Positions 1 to 13,300 of a stretch of 64,000 nucleotides of DNA are shown piece by piece. Each line of letters starts with the position of its first letter. The stretch's first letter is position 1. The stretch is from Pipra filicauda (Eukaryota; Chordata; Aves; Passeriformes; Pipridae), in NCBI RefSeq assembly GCF_003945595.2, contig NW_024104301.1, positions 1,302,001 through 1,366,000 of the forward strand. Reading direction: 5' to 3'. The notes beneath the pieces were generated by a model. That model searched no databases and was not told the origin of the DNA. It was given only the letters and a program-made list of their open reading frames with translations. Both the position numbers and the translations under genes were made by a program.

Positions 1-364
1 CCTGAGCAGATTCATATTTAGCAAGCACCTGGCAAGATGTCTTACCAGGACAAGTAAAAGGACACACTCTGGGAGTGCAGGATCTGCTCTCAGATGCACT
101 TTGGGAAGGAAAACCTCATTTGTCAGAGCCCAGGTATTTATTTTTTCCTGCTGCTGAGCATTGCCTCAAACAGGGCAAGAGGTAACAGCAGCCCCTGAGC
201 AGCACCCACAGACCTTCTGCAACTCACACCTGCCTCAGGGAGCATTATTAACCTCAGCAATTAATTACGGAGTGAGTAATTCACAGCCCGTGCCAGGAAT
301 GGAATATCTCTAAATTTTAGCCACCTTCTGGGAATAGAGTTTGGGCTGAAGATTTTTTCATATG

Positions 365-400
365 GGTTTGCTTGTTTGTTTGTTTGTTTGTTGTGTTTTG
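365..400 (+). repeat. (TTTG)n simple repeat
   Basis: GTTTGCTTGTTTGTTTGTTT and further TTTG units, with two interruptions. Confidence 0.85.
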
Positions 401-589
401 CTTGTTTTTTTAATTTAAGTTTTCAGCCTTTTTGGGTCCGAATTATCAGAGGTCCCTGAGGGTACAGTGTTCATCTCACACCTCAGCTGAAACAAAGAAG
501 GGACCGAACTGTTAACAAAGTCTGTTCTTCTCCACTGTATTAGTTGGGAAATCATACAGTCTTGGGGAAAAATAACAAATAAAATCCCT

Positions 590-595
590 TTTATT
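590..595 (-). terminator. Candidate intronic polyadenylation signal AATAAA
   Basis: AATAAA on the gene strand about 610 nt past the exon 15 donor and about 310 nt past the stop of the read-through frame. It could serve a truncated isoform, but a lone hexamer in AT-rich sequence is weak evidence. Confidence 0.25.
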
Positions 596-1204
596 CCTCA
601 CTTGCCTCTGGGATATGGGTCATAACTGGCTGGCTGTGAGCTGCCCTGCAGGCTACAGAAGAGCTGAATTTCTAATGCAAAGTAATAAATGTTCTGTTCT
701 GAACAAACCTGTCCTTGCTCTCTTACAGAGGGGCTCACTCATCCCTATTTTCTTGGGCCACCGTTAAGGGATCTGCATCAAGCTACATCCTGCATTACCA
801 ATCTGGAAGTGCTGATCCTGACCAGTTCTGCACAACTTATCACAGCAGCACAGAAACATCCCTTTGGATTAACCTTCACCACACACAACAGCCAAACGGT
901 GCTCAGAATTAGCAGTTATTAGATTTTTTTAAACAATTTATCACCAGCACAGTCCAACATGCAAAACACAGCGGTGGTCCCTGCGTGACCATCAAATATA
1001 TCACCTGTTCTTCCAGGGGATGTGATAACGGATGGCACTGCCTGTGGCAAAACCGGGCGAAGGCGGAATAATTCCAACTTGTGGTGATTAATGGGAAGCA
1101 CAGCCCCGGACAGACAGACAGATAGAAGCTGTGCGGCTCGGCCCGGTGCGTGGTCGGAGAGCGGAGCGGCAGCGAGCGGGGTCTCGGAGGGGTGGAACAC
1201 TTAC

Positions 1205-1369
1205 TGTTGGCTATGTTGGAAGCAGTGTAACTGTCTGCCATTCCTGAGACCTGGCTGGCAATGCTGATCTCACTGGCTCTCCGGAAGCCCCTGAACTGAG
1301 GGGCTGAAATGGGGGTGGACAGGGACGCGTTTTCCATGAAGACGGCACCATGAGACTGAACAACATCTG
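1205..1369 (-). CDS. PITPNM2: PITPNM2 coding exon 15: Ser-rich insert in DDHD region (residues 787-841)
   Basis: 165-nt symmetric exon (phase 1-1), acceptor CAACTTTGTAG followed at once by CAG, donor GTAAGT. It encodes [20 protein letters not shown] and [20 protein letters not shown] ending SNIAN. The second block is typical of PITPNM2. FRRAS819 is a likely basophilic-kinase site. The following exons (remaining DDHD and LNS2) are outside the window. The reading frame stays open through the donor for about 290 nt into the intron. Confidence 0.95.
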
Positions 1370-4300
1370 CTACAAAGTTGAAACAGGGAAATCAAAATAT
1401 TAGACCAACAGACAGAGGCTGGGCAAGATGAACTCAGGGAAGAGGAAGGAGGCAAACAAAGTTGGGAGGTGCAAAAACCTTTCAGAACAGATTGGAATGA
1501 AAAAAAAAAACCCCACGTATCATCGGAGCTCTGGTTTGAAAAGAAAGCAAAGAGCACAGCAGGCAGAGACATGTGGCTGGAGAAGCAGTCTTTGATTGAG
1601 AGAAGCAAAATAAGTAGCTCAAAAATCAGATCCAAAGAAAAACCCAGGCAGACTTATTCAAGCAGCAATAACAAGCATGTGTCATACAAACAGATGTGAA
1701 TATACACAATTTTATATATTCACATCAAGACAAAATAACCAAGGTAAGGAGAACAACAAAAAACAACCTTAGAAAGGGGATATTTGTTTTCTTGAAATAT
1801 TGAGATTTAAATGAACTTCTCCAAGATAATAACAGTAATGAAAAAAAAAAGAAAAATCAAGAAAACATCTTCATGCCTGGCAGGGACTAATTTGAACCTG
1901 TATTTTATTGCTAATGGATACAGCCAACACTCGTTAAACTGAAGTAAGGGCTAGTGAAAGGAGCCTGGTGCTCAGCACCTGCTTCTCCCATTGGAGCTGG
2001 CGGATCCGGGAATGCTCAGTCTCTGTGAAAACAGAGCTTCTCGGGTACAATGTCCGGAGTTTTAGATTCCAATCTGAGGTTTACCAAGTGTGGCCTAATC
2101 CCTTAGTACATAAATACAGAAGAGGAAGGTTTAAAATCATGCTCATACGGACTTTACGTATGGATTGGAGGGAAAAGGACCTCAAATGGCAAACCGAGAG
2201 ATGCTGAAAGTCACAACAAAATCTCTGCATTTCAGTTTTCTCTCTGTAACAGTGGTAAGAACATCCACCCCTCTGTGGATGCTACGAGGCCCAATTAAAT
2301 GGGACATCCCAAGCTCCTGCACTGCAGAGGTTTGTAATGCCAATACCAGGTGCTTCATAGCAGGCAGCACCAGTATGGCAGGAACATGCAAAAGCAAAGC
2401 CATTTACTTAATTTTTTAAGGTTTTAAGGTTGCCCATCTCTGCTGCACCTGAGGAGCAGCACCTGAACTTTATCCCCGGGTATCTGACAGGGCGCAGGTC
2501 TGTGCTCTCAGCCAGGCAGGAGATGCCATGAGGAACGTGAGGACATCACTCCCACACACCAACATCCTTCACCTATTTCAGCCAGTTTAGATATCCCTGG
2601 ATTAATCTCAGTGTGGAGCTGACACAGGGCGTTGTTCTGGCAACTGGTTTATTTTAATATCGATCTTTTTTTGCTTGGGGCTACTGATTTTCTCCCTCCC
2701 ATCTCTCAGTTCACAGCAGCAGTGCCTGTGCCCACACAAATCCTGCTGCAGCCGAGGGAGAGGGAATGTATGAAGCTGAAAATGTGTGGCTAAGTGTTGG
2801 TAAAAGAGTTCTGTTCTCTGCAGGGAAAATCAGGCCACAAGCTGCTCTGTGTAAAAGCTTTGTGGACTGCAAGATCTGAGCCTTAGCGGGAGCCTGACCT
2901 GATGATGAGCTGCACACACTGCCCACATTGTGCCTGAAAGGCCATTAGCAGCATCACTTTCTCAGCACTTTCCCCCTCTTTTCACCTTGCTTCGAGCTGC
3001 TGCCTGTCAAGGCTGTGACCAGTATCCACAACCCAGTGCTGTTTTCTGACTGTACAAAGCACCAGCTCGAGCAAGAGGAGACAATTCAAGCAGAGAACAG
3101 GAGCTGCATTGAACCCCATAAAGGTCTCAAGTGTAAAGGGTCTCATTCCCATTGCTGCAGGACCTGGGACAACCCTCTCATCTCTTCCCTGATTACCCCT
3201 CTCTCTCCTTTCTGTGGCCTGTGAGATCCTTCTGCATTTGTGCCACTCAGTGGGTGCCCCAACAGAGGCAATGACCATCAGCTTCCCTGAACCTGCTCAG
3301 ATGCAAGGAGAGGTTTGGCTTTGTCTGTACTAGGAAAAATGCCAGGTTCAGGTTTAACTACCAGAGAAGACTGAACTTCTTCCTCTCCCTCAACCTAAAG
3401 CATCTGTAGCTTGAATTTGGAAGCAGCTGGAAGACACAATGAAGGGTGTTACAGTAATGCTCCACAGGAGAAAAATCAGGGCCGAAAATGGTGCTGCCTG
3501 GGCAGAACCCAGAAAGTGAATAAAGGAAGAAACAGTGGTATTTTGGGCTTGCTCTTCTTAGCCAATCTCGCCTTCCTGGGCCTGACCGGGGATTTTGGAA
3601 TATAATGAGTTTGCAGGAAAAACACCCAACTTGAACAGCTCTTCCAATCCCATCCTAGAGCCACCAGAGGAATAATTCTCACTCCTATAAAAACCTGAAG
3701 TGTTTTAGCATTACTGAACTGTTCAGTTCAGTGTCACCCACACTGGTGGCTGCTCTGCAGGGCATGAGGTGCCACTCAACAGCAGTGCTCCTGTGCTCCA
3801 GCCCACTCAGGTTGCTCTTGTGTTTCTCACTTTTCCCAAGCTACACACCCTCAGTCCCTGAAAAAAGACAGTTTCTAAGAAAAACAAGGGCCAGGAACAG
3901 GCAGGGCAGGAAATGTGGAGAAAAACCCGTTTTATGCATTACTGCTCCCTGAGGCAAGCTTCCTCCACCCCAAATATGTGACTTCCAAAGAAAATCCTGG
4001 GACCTCACTAGCAGAAAAAAACCCCCAAACATAACAATGTATTTCCTAACTCTGTGTATTCCTTGCACCAAATCCCTTATGTAGCAATTGTGAAAGTAAG
4101 GGGGCTTTCTTGGGGAGTGTAGTGACCAGGGTGGGATGTCACAGATGCTGCCATGCCAGCAGAGACTCCTAAAGGGAGCCATCTGAACTCTCCTGCACTG
4201 CAAAGGTGCATCCCCAGCCACAACTCAGGTCCTGACAACCACGGGGAGGTTTTTCAGGAAAGGCCAGGGTGAGGTCAGAAGGCCCAGCAGCAGCAAGACT

Positions 4301-7300
4301 TTGATCAAGATTAGCTGTTCCTTCATCACTAGATAAGGACAGAGGTGCCCTGGTTTACTGCACTGGCTGAAGTGCACTTTGTACTGTGACTCAGGGCAGA
4401 CTTTATCAGAGTGAACACAAGGAGACGTGGCTGGAGCAGTGCCCTGAACACCCTCCCTGCCAGCAAAGCACCTGCTGCGGCTCAAACCACACAGCACAAC
4501 CAGTGCCATAACCTGAGATTAAACTGCACTTCCTTAAGAGGGAACATAGGCAGCCAAATCACCTTTTTCCTTTCTTTTGGCCTACAATAGATCTTTAATA
4601 CTCATTTCAGTGCTGTGCCTCTTCATTTATGGACTCATTTGTCAATGTTCTCACTGTTCCCCACTAAGTGAACAGCCTTGGGCCATCCTCTCATGTAAGT
4701 CCTTGGGGTACCTGAATGACAGATTTTGATATGTGCTATCTGCAGGGTGAACTGTTGCAGCAAAGCAACAAAGAAATACTTAAAGCAATCAAAAAATATG
4801 TACAGTTCAATAAAAATAAAAAATAGAAAAGCCAGCCAGCTGCTCAGCACAGGCCAGACCTCGCTTGCACTGGAGTCACTGCTCAGTGCTGGGAACTCTG
4901 TAGTTGCTACCCTGAGATCAAGAGCTACAGATTTCTGTTGCCCATATTTTTTCACGATTCTGGAAATTTCCTGCAGTCCAGTGGCTGAACTGGAATTCAG
5001 CACTTGCCACCATCAAGCCAAGCACTGCTTGGCCACACTGTGCTCTTGACACACAAGGTAAAGAGCAGAGAATCATCAAATCCTAGAATGGTTTGGGTTG
5101 GAAGGGACTTCAAAGATCACCTAATTCTAACTCCCCCGCCACAGGCAAGGGATGCTTCTCTGTCCTGACCACAGGCAATATCAGCTGACAGCTAAATGGC
5201 ATTTCATTAATGACCTCCAAAGTGATTAATTAATAGTACCAGATCTTTTCCCTCTGCTTGGTAACAGAACCTCACAGCACAGGCAACGTGGCAAGTGCAC
5301 ACCCAAAAATCATCTGCACCTTCAAGAGACAAAGGGAGAGACGACGAGGGATGGCCAGAAGTGTCGCCATCCTGTATGACCACATAACATCCCACAGGAT
5401 CAGCTTGTTAAAGGCAACAGGGCAGCAAACCCAGCTCTCGATGCAAAACACCAAGAAAGGGACGAGAAGGGGCAAGTGAGATATAAAGGGGAGAAGAAAC
5501 CAAACCAAAGTCAAGTGTCATCAAAACTGAAGATGCAGCACCAGCCACAACCAGAATAAACGAGGCCATGCAGCATTTGCGATGGAAGATAAGGCAAAAC
5601 AAACGCATCAAACTTTGCTTTTAAGGCAGAAGACGAGAAATTAATTTAAAAAAGCCAACACATAGAGCCACCCTGGGATCCGAAAGCCTCAGTCACTGTG
5701 TTGGGCGGAGCCACGAGGAGTGTCCAAACATGAAAGACTCAAAGGGACAAAATCTGGTGTGACACGGGCATTAACTGGACTTCTGGGCATGGTGCAACAT
5801 GGTGACTGCTGACAACCCTTTCCCAAGGGATCTGCCCATGTTAGTACCACACAAGCAGGGCCACCAGGGACTCCTTCAGCATCAACACCAGCACGGGACA
5901 GTCTGTAATCCCAGCCTGTTGTTTCCATGGTGGGTCTCCCAGCTCCAAGCATGATCCCAACTGGTTATTTCATGCGGCACAGCCCGAGACACAGCATGAG
6001 GATTTCAACCCCAGGAGGCAACAGTATGATCTCCAAGAAACACCCCAAAAACCCAACACCACAGACAATACGAAAGTGTAGATTACACACACTCAGCAAA
6101 ACCAGCACTTTTATTGGAAACATCTTGCCAATTCAGTACGGGAACGGGGATACTTGTTTCCATGAAGCTGTCCTGGTGCTGGAGAGCACCCAGAGGGCTA
6201 CTTTCCATGAGGAGAATGGGATTGTTCTGGATTGTCTCAACTGGAAGCAGATGGGGAAAAAAAAACATAACAGAAGGACAAAGAACAACAGACATGCGGC
6301 CACAAAGTGTTAAACATACAAACAGTTACACCCCAGCACTTAACTATGAGTCTTCAATGAACAGACAACCTCCAAATAGAGTAAAAGAAACAAAACAGGG
6401 GTGACTTTCCAAACAGACTCACATCAGAGATTAACTGGGAGCAGAGGAGACACAACAATGGCATTTCAACAACAAAAGGGAGTCCTCTTAACCCGCTTCT
6501 CCAATGAGCCAAATCCATAAATACCCAGCAGATCCAGAGAAATCTTTTTACTATGAGGGGAAAAAAACATGTAATGGGAGAATCAGACTCACAGCCTACA
6601 TAGTGCAAAGCACAGGAATAACCAGGAATGTGAGTTTGATTTTACTCTGCAAATTCACTGAAATGAAACAGAGACCAGCATTTAGTACAGATGGGAAAAT
6701 GGGGGGGGAGAAACAGTCTAAGAAGATTTCTGAATTGTGGACTTTAAAAAAAAACTACCTGCATGAGCAGATGTGCATGAGCAGATGTGCATGAGCAGTG
6801 TTACAGAAGGTTTGGTACAGAACTAATTATAATGGAGCACCTGAATTTTACGTGATCAACAAAACATACAGCTTAATTATAGCAGCAATTAACTTTTCTG
6901 GAGCGCCCGACAGTGAACACAACTTCAGTAGAGGCTTGGTGAATCATGGTCAGTCCTTCTGGGTAATGTGTACATCACACTGAAATTTGGACTCTGATGG
7001 GAAGGAATAGCCTGTTCCTTTATGATAAGCAAATGAAGAGGTTTTGTCTTACAGGAAATGAATTTTAAGTTGGTTTTTGTCACTTTTATTCATTAAGGCA
7101 GAGCAGTGTCTCTTAAAATAACCAGGCTCAAACCTGCAGAAGGTTTTGCAATCGCTCTGCCCCTCTCCTAAGTTGAGCTAATTGCTGTTTAACTCTTCAC
7201 CACATAACAAGTGTCTTTCCAAACACAGCCAACTCAGAGGTCCAGGCAGACACAGCACTCTACTAAAATCCCTGCTGCTGCACAGAATGATAACCAGAAC

Positions 7301-10300
7301 ACAGGCTGTTTAGTGTCAGTGGGGCCTCTGCCTCTGGGTTCAGTGAGAACAGGGGCTTTGGAAGGTATTATTTAAGAGAAACAAAGTAAGATGTTCAGGC
7401 ATAATTTTTTTAAGCAGCCCCTTGCAGCAGAATACACCCAAAAAGCAAGTTGCTTTTCAAGTTGCTATAGATTCCCTGAGTTGTTGTAACTGGCCTGGGT
7501 ACAAATGTAATTGTGGGTGGATCCATTTTTGAGAAGTGTTGCAGCAAGATCTTCGCTAAATCTGACAAGTGAGTGGGGCCTGCAGAAAGTATTTTGGTCG
7601 CTTTTTTTAAACATGGGGTTTAGTTTGTGCCTGTTTAACAACCCCAGACCTCAGGATTCAGCAATTACAACCTCTAAAGACACTGATACACAGAAGACCA
7701 CTGCTTTGGATTTTCAATTTTAAGATGATGCATAGTGTGACCAGAATTATTCAGCTCTAGACATAAGAGTCTTCTTCATTTAGTCCTGCATGATTCAAGT
7801 ATTAAACAAATGGAATGCTCCCCCCAGAGCTTGGGGAAAAACAACCACCAAATCCCAAACTTTCTAGCTGGTGGCTTTGTTTTTCTCCTCTAGTTTGCTG
7901 GCAGGATTTCTTGTGTGTTTTAAGTCTAGTTTTACAGTAGTGACTCTTCGTTGCAATTTAATCAGTCACAGACTAACAACCTCTATCCAGGGAAAAAATT
8001 ATGGTGAATTGTTCTTGCAATTGTCCCAGAGTCCTGGCCCCTGCAGGGAACTAAAGCTTTAGGTAAGCAAAGAAGTCAAATTTAGTTCTGCACAGTGCTG
8101 AGTTTCCCTGAGAGCTCCTTGCAATGAGAGCCTGCACTGAAATATCAAGAGCCTATGAGAGTCCAGGCACAGAAGTGAGGTGAGGATGGCAGGAAACAGA
8201 ATTTATTTTACTAGACCAACTGCAAGAGCACTGATGAAATGGGAGCTGAGGCAGGGCATGGTCAGGAAGGGCATGAACACAGGTGTTTTGGACCTTATTA
8301 CAGCTGCAGTTCGGGCAGAGCAAGTGAGGAGGCCACAGACAGCAGAGGAAATCTAGGCTTCCTAGGAAGACATAATGTCTCATTTGCACAGTGGGAAGGG
8401 CAAGGCACTGTCACCAGCCCACTGACCTGCAGGAGCCTGTCCTATGAAAAAGCATAGGATAGAACCAAAGAAATCATCTCATCATCTCATTGTTTTCTTG
8501 GTGCCTTCCAGTCTTCACTGGCCCTCCAAGCATTGAAGTCCTAAACTCTGCCGAGTTAATCCTGTTTCCTTCAGTCCCAGTCACAAGCACCAGCTTGGGT
8601 GTAAAACAGGGACCTTCACAGAGAGGTCACCTCATTGTGGCTCTCAGCAGCTGAAGGCCCTTGTGTGACAAACAAAGGGCATGAGGGACACAAGGCACTG
8701 ATTTTGTTGGAAGAAAACTCTCCTTTTCTGGTAAACCAGGAACAAGGCTAATGCTGCAGGGCCAACTGCTTTGATAACTTCATGTAAAATGTGGATACGG
8801 CCCTTTAAACAGCAAGTATGGCCCCAGAGTGACTTACCCAAAACAGCAGAATTGCCATCACCCAGTGGGAATCTCTGGTACCGGGGAATATTAAAGGGGG
8901 GCAAAAGGTAGAACTTCTTCTCCAGAAGAGGCTCGAGGCGTGAAGCAGATGGGTCTGCAGGGTGGAACAGGTTATAGACCTGCTGACAAGCTGGTCTGAG
9001 CTGAAAGACTAAAAAGATGAAGAAGAAGAAAAAAAAGCCAACTCAAGTATCAAAAGATTATTAGTTAGAATATTGTAAACATTTGTGTGTAAAAAGGACA
9101 ACTGTTGGGTTAAAGAAAGTGCTAAGGATTTATCATCTCCCTCATCTCACAGTTTAGTCAACTGAAACAATTTATTCATTATTTACAGACTCAAGAATTG
9201 TCCAGTATTTTTAATGCTTGGAAATACAATGCAAATAAACAGTATAATCAGTACTGGCCAGAGCACAGAGCGATCTGCTTCCTTACAGTGCATAAATATT
9301 ATAGAGGAATGTTTGGGTTTAACCAAATTCCTGCATCCACCATCCACTAAGGGAGCTCAGCAGTTTGCACCAGAACTTACTGTCAAGAGCTGGAATTACA
9401 GTTTTTCTCAGTGCAAGAACCAGGCCCAAGGGAGAACCAAAGAGGAAGAAGTCTGTGATCTCAAATTCAAACTTCCCAATATTTCCTCCATCCAGCATAG
9501 TGGAGCTACTCGAGCGCCTGGATCCAGGGTCGTTTCTCAGAACACTAGAATGTAAACTGGGACAAGAAAATAAAGTCAAAATTTCATTCATGCTGTGTTT
9601 TCATAAGTAAAGCCTGGATTAGTGATTGACAGTGAATATAATTTCTATCTCTTCAGTGAAGGAACTGTGCTAATCAACCCACAATGACCCCATTCCACTG
9701 GCATCACTGTACAAATCCAAGCTTCAAGTGGGTTCATTTACACACTATGTCCTCAAAATGTTTTTCTTTTGAGGAGTCCAAATCTTGGTTGCTGCTAGTA
9801 GGACACTTACTTGCAAGAGAAAACAACCAACAAGCTAAAATTACTAGAGTAGCAGGGAAAAAGCGGGTTTACAGTGATTCACTCCATGACACACATTACT
9901 GCTGTGCTTTCTGGCTGTTCCTTCACCTCATTCTCAAATGTTATGGAAAGCTGTGCTCACCCATTTCTACCTCGTGGAAGCAGTTGGACAAATGTTATTG
10001 GATTGAAAATAAAAAAAAAAAAGAAGAAAGAAGGGAAAAGAGGAGAAGAAACATCAAAATCTGCAGGAGGATTTCTGATACCTTCGTGCATCAAGTTTGC
10101 ACCACAGATTCCATGTGCGTGGATGGCACTCACTGGGAATGAGAATTCGGGGTAATTCACTCAGTGGCCATGTGGTAAATTGTATTTATCCTGCAACCAG
10201 GACTCTCCCACTTCTCTTCTGCCCATGAAGCCATATCTGTCAAGTTATTACCAAACTACCTCTCAACCTCAGCCCAACAACTCCAGGTAACTGAATTTAC

Positions 10301-13300
10301 AAAGAATAACTACATAAAACATGCCCAGTTTCCCCTCCCCTCTCTCAGGTTTCAAATCTGTTGCAAAACTCCAACAGTATGCGATGCAGGCTGGGCAATA
10401 CACAGGTTTAACACAGAGATTTAAATTCACATTTCCCCTGGACACTCAGAAGAAGCAGCAGGAGCTCTTAGACGGATCTGGGAATCCACCCTCACGTTAG
10501 GGAGAGTTGCTTCTTTGCAATCTAGATGTGGAATTGCGAAAGGACAGGTGTGTAACACCAATAAGCTCGTTTACAAAGCAGTTTCTGAGACTCCTCTGTT
10601 ACCACCCAAAAGCACTAAGCTGCAATTTCCTTTGCTCTCCAGGTTGTGCAGATTCTGATGGCAGCCACACTGGGTTATCTCATTGTAATTAGAAGCAGGG
10701 AGTTGAAGACAGAGTAGCAGCAGTGCCTTAACAGGCCGTTTGCAAACACTTTAAAAAACATCAGAACAGGTTCTATAAAATATGTAGGGTAAATGGATAT
10801 CACAACAGTTGGGTTGGATAAAAGGTTTACTGGCCCGGAATCAGGACTGACACAAATCCAACAAATCTCCTGCCGGCTCTGTGGCCCCAAGTCAAAGCCC
10901 CAGGTGGTGAGCAGCACTTGCTGTGTCCTCACATGCAACAGCACTTGCTCATCAAGGCCATTTCTGAGGGCAGGGACACCCCAGCTCTGCTGTGCTCACT
11001 GGAACTGGGCCGTTCCCTCCCCACCATCCCCAGCACCGGAGCGGTTGCTCACACACATCCTCCAGTCAGGCAATGAGCAGCTGGAAAAGCTCGCACTTTT
11101 GGGAAGAAACCCAGGTTTCACCCAGACTTTGTTTTCCTGCTATGGCAAATAACGCATCATCCCAGAGACAGCTCCTCTGCCGAACGCCATTCCCAAGGGA
11201 TGCTGAAGCGCCGTCTGCTCCTGCTGCGCTGTCATGTATCCTCTGGAGCTGCACACAGGCACATGCACGGCTCTCCCGCTTCCCAACCACAGGGAGATGA
11301 TAAGCTCGCTTATGCCAGACACACAGATCATGGGAAGTCAAAACAGTGATGTCAAAAGCGAGAGGAACGGGGGGTTACAGCAGTGACAGCGAAAATGAGC
11401 ATGTTCCCGTTTCTGGGATGCAAACGAGCTTCCCTGAGATGGCAGTGCCGACATGTACGACGCTCAAACACGGCTAAAACAAGCCACCTTCGGCGGAGCT
11501 TAAATTACTTTCGCTAACAAGACTGCAACGCAGCAAGTTTGCTGTGTGTGAGGAATGCAAAGTCACTTAGAACACGGTCAGGTTTGCAGAAGACAAGGCA
11601 ACAGCAACAGGGTTCCGACAAAGGCACAAAGGAAAGACTATTCCGATGGCAAATGTGTTATGGCAGGATGGGTACAAGGTGTCTTTGGTGTATCCCACCC
11701 AGCTTCCCACAGCATCTCTTCCTGAGGAAGGGAAGAATGAGAGCACTTACAGCACTAAGCAATTTGGAGAGTTCTCTCCTTTTGCTGCGAACTTGATAGT
11801 CTTTTCAGCAATCAAAAGAAATGAGAGCCAAGGGGAACTCAGAATCTGTCATGCTCCAAACAACCTACAGTGCCCTGTTCTCCCTTTAAAAAGCAGCAGA
11901 TGTACTGTGTGCATTAATTAAACAAGAGCTTATGGATTTCAGAAGCAAATCAACTCATTTACAATAATACAAGTACAGCACAGCCAGAAATAATGTAGTT
12001 GCGCAGAAGGACTGAATTTAAAAATAAATGTGTGATTGTAATCTCCAGCTGCTGCTCTGGCTTGCTGGGCATTATCCCAGAGAAGTGGGTAGGTCTGATA
12101 CATGAATAAAAATGAGTGTCTTTGGCACAGGCTGGAATCTGCAGTGGGCACGGACAGAAAGGTCCCTGTGTGCCAGGCTGCCCGTCTGTCGAGCCCATTA
12201 GGGAAACTTGGCTCTATTCTGCCGATCTCCTGCCCGAAGCCACGTCACATCAGGGCTTGGGTTTTGTATGGGAAAAATCATTCCTTGGTGATAGAAGCTG
12301 ACAGGACTTTCTGCTGAGGAAAGTGCTGCTCAGTATCAATGGCTGTGAGCACAAGGTCCAGGACTGGTGTGGGACATGCAGGAGGGGATGAGGTGAATCC
12401 CTGCTCCCCAGCCTTCCCTGCACCAGGGACAGAGCTCATACAGCAGCTTCAACCTGCCCCTTTCCCTGAGGGAATCCTGCTCTTGAGCTCTGGGAAGAGA
12501 CTAATTTTAAACCGAAGGTCTAAAAGGAGATTTAAAAAGATTTAAATCTCTAAAGAAGTACAGATGCACCAATCCATCAGCCCACTGAATACTGACAGCT
12601 TTTGCCAGGGACCCACAAGTACTTCATATTGGGAGCAGGCACAATCCTTCAGAGATGGAACACGAAGGATCAGCACAAAGCAATTTGGAAAATAAAACTG
12701 TGCAATCCATTATCCATGTCAGGCCCAGCACTTATTCTAAAATAGGTGTAAAACTGCATCAAGACGCCAGCTCGCTTCCATTAACTGAGTCTGTGCCCCT
12801 GAGGTCAATAACAAGAAAGAGAATGAGCACATTTTTGCACGACTCATATTTTCTCCTGTAGTACAGGAGGCTGTTTTGAGGAGGTAAGACCAAGAGCCTG
12901 TTTGCCTCTCATTAACCTGCTGGAAATAGCCAGGAAGCTTATTGTGGTTTTTGTAAATGCAGCTGTCTTTCCGAATATTGTATCTCTGCGCACCAACAAC
13001 ATTCACTTTGATACCTTCTCTCTCCTATAAATCATTTACAAAAGGCCCCTGACATGGCAGGACAACATGAATCCCTGTGCTGAAACAATGATTCCAAGTA
13101 GTGAAGGAGGGGGGAAAATGCAGGAGAAGCCTCCAGCTCAGCACAAGGAAAAAGGAGCGGCCTTGGACACAGCTGCAATGCAGGCAGTGTGTTCGCTGTG
13201 GGGGGACATTGCTCCCCAATTCCTGGGATGTGGGGGAAGAGGGATTAAGAGGATATTTATTGCAGTTCCTACAGGCCTGATGGAGGAAAAAAGTCTGGGC

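Larger units (their letters stand above)
1..1204 (-). other. PITPNM2 intron after coding exon 15 (donor side)
   Basis: The intron starts at the GTAAGT donor just below 1205 and runs off the left edge. It holds a CpG-dense patch at about 1133-1192, a (TTTG)n stretch at about 365-400, and a candidate AATAAA on the gene strand at 590-595. No further exon was recognised here. Confidence 0.8.
1370..8837 (-). other. PITPNM2 intron between coding exons 14 and 15
   Basis: A 7.5-kb GT-AG intron. It contains a 12-bp inverted repeat at 1693-1726, a CR1 fragment at about 5069-5160 and a 14-bp tandem repeat at 6761-6798. Many short open frames occur but none resembles a protein. Confidence 0.85.

Noticed and set aside
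9001..9008. Alternative acceptor CAG eight bases into coding exon 14
   Set aside because: It would shift the frame and lose the conserved FQLRP start.
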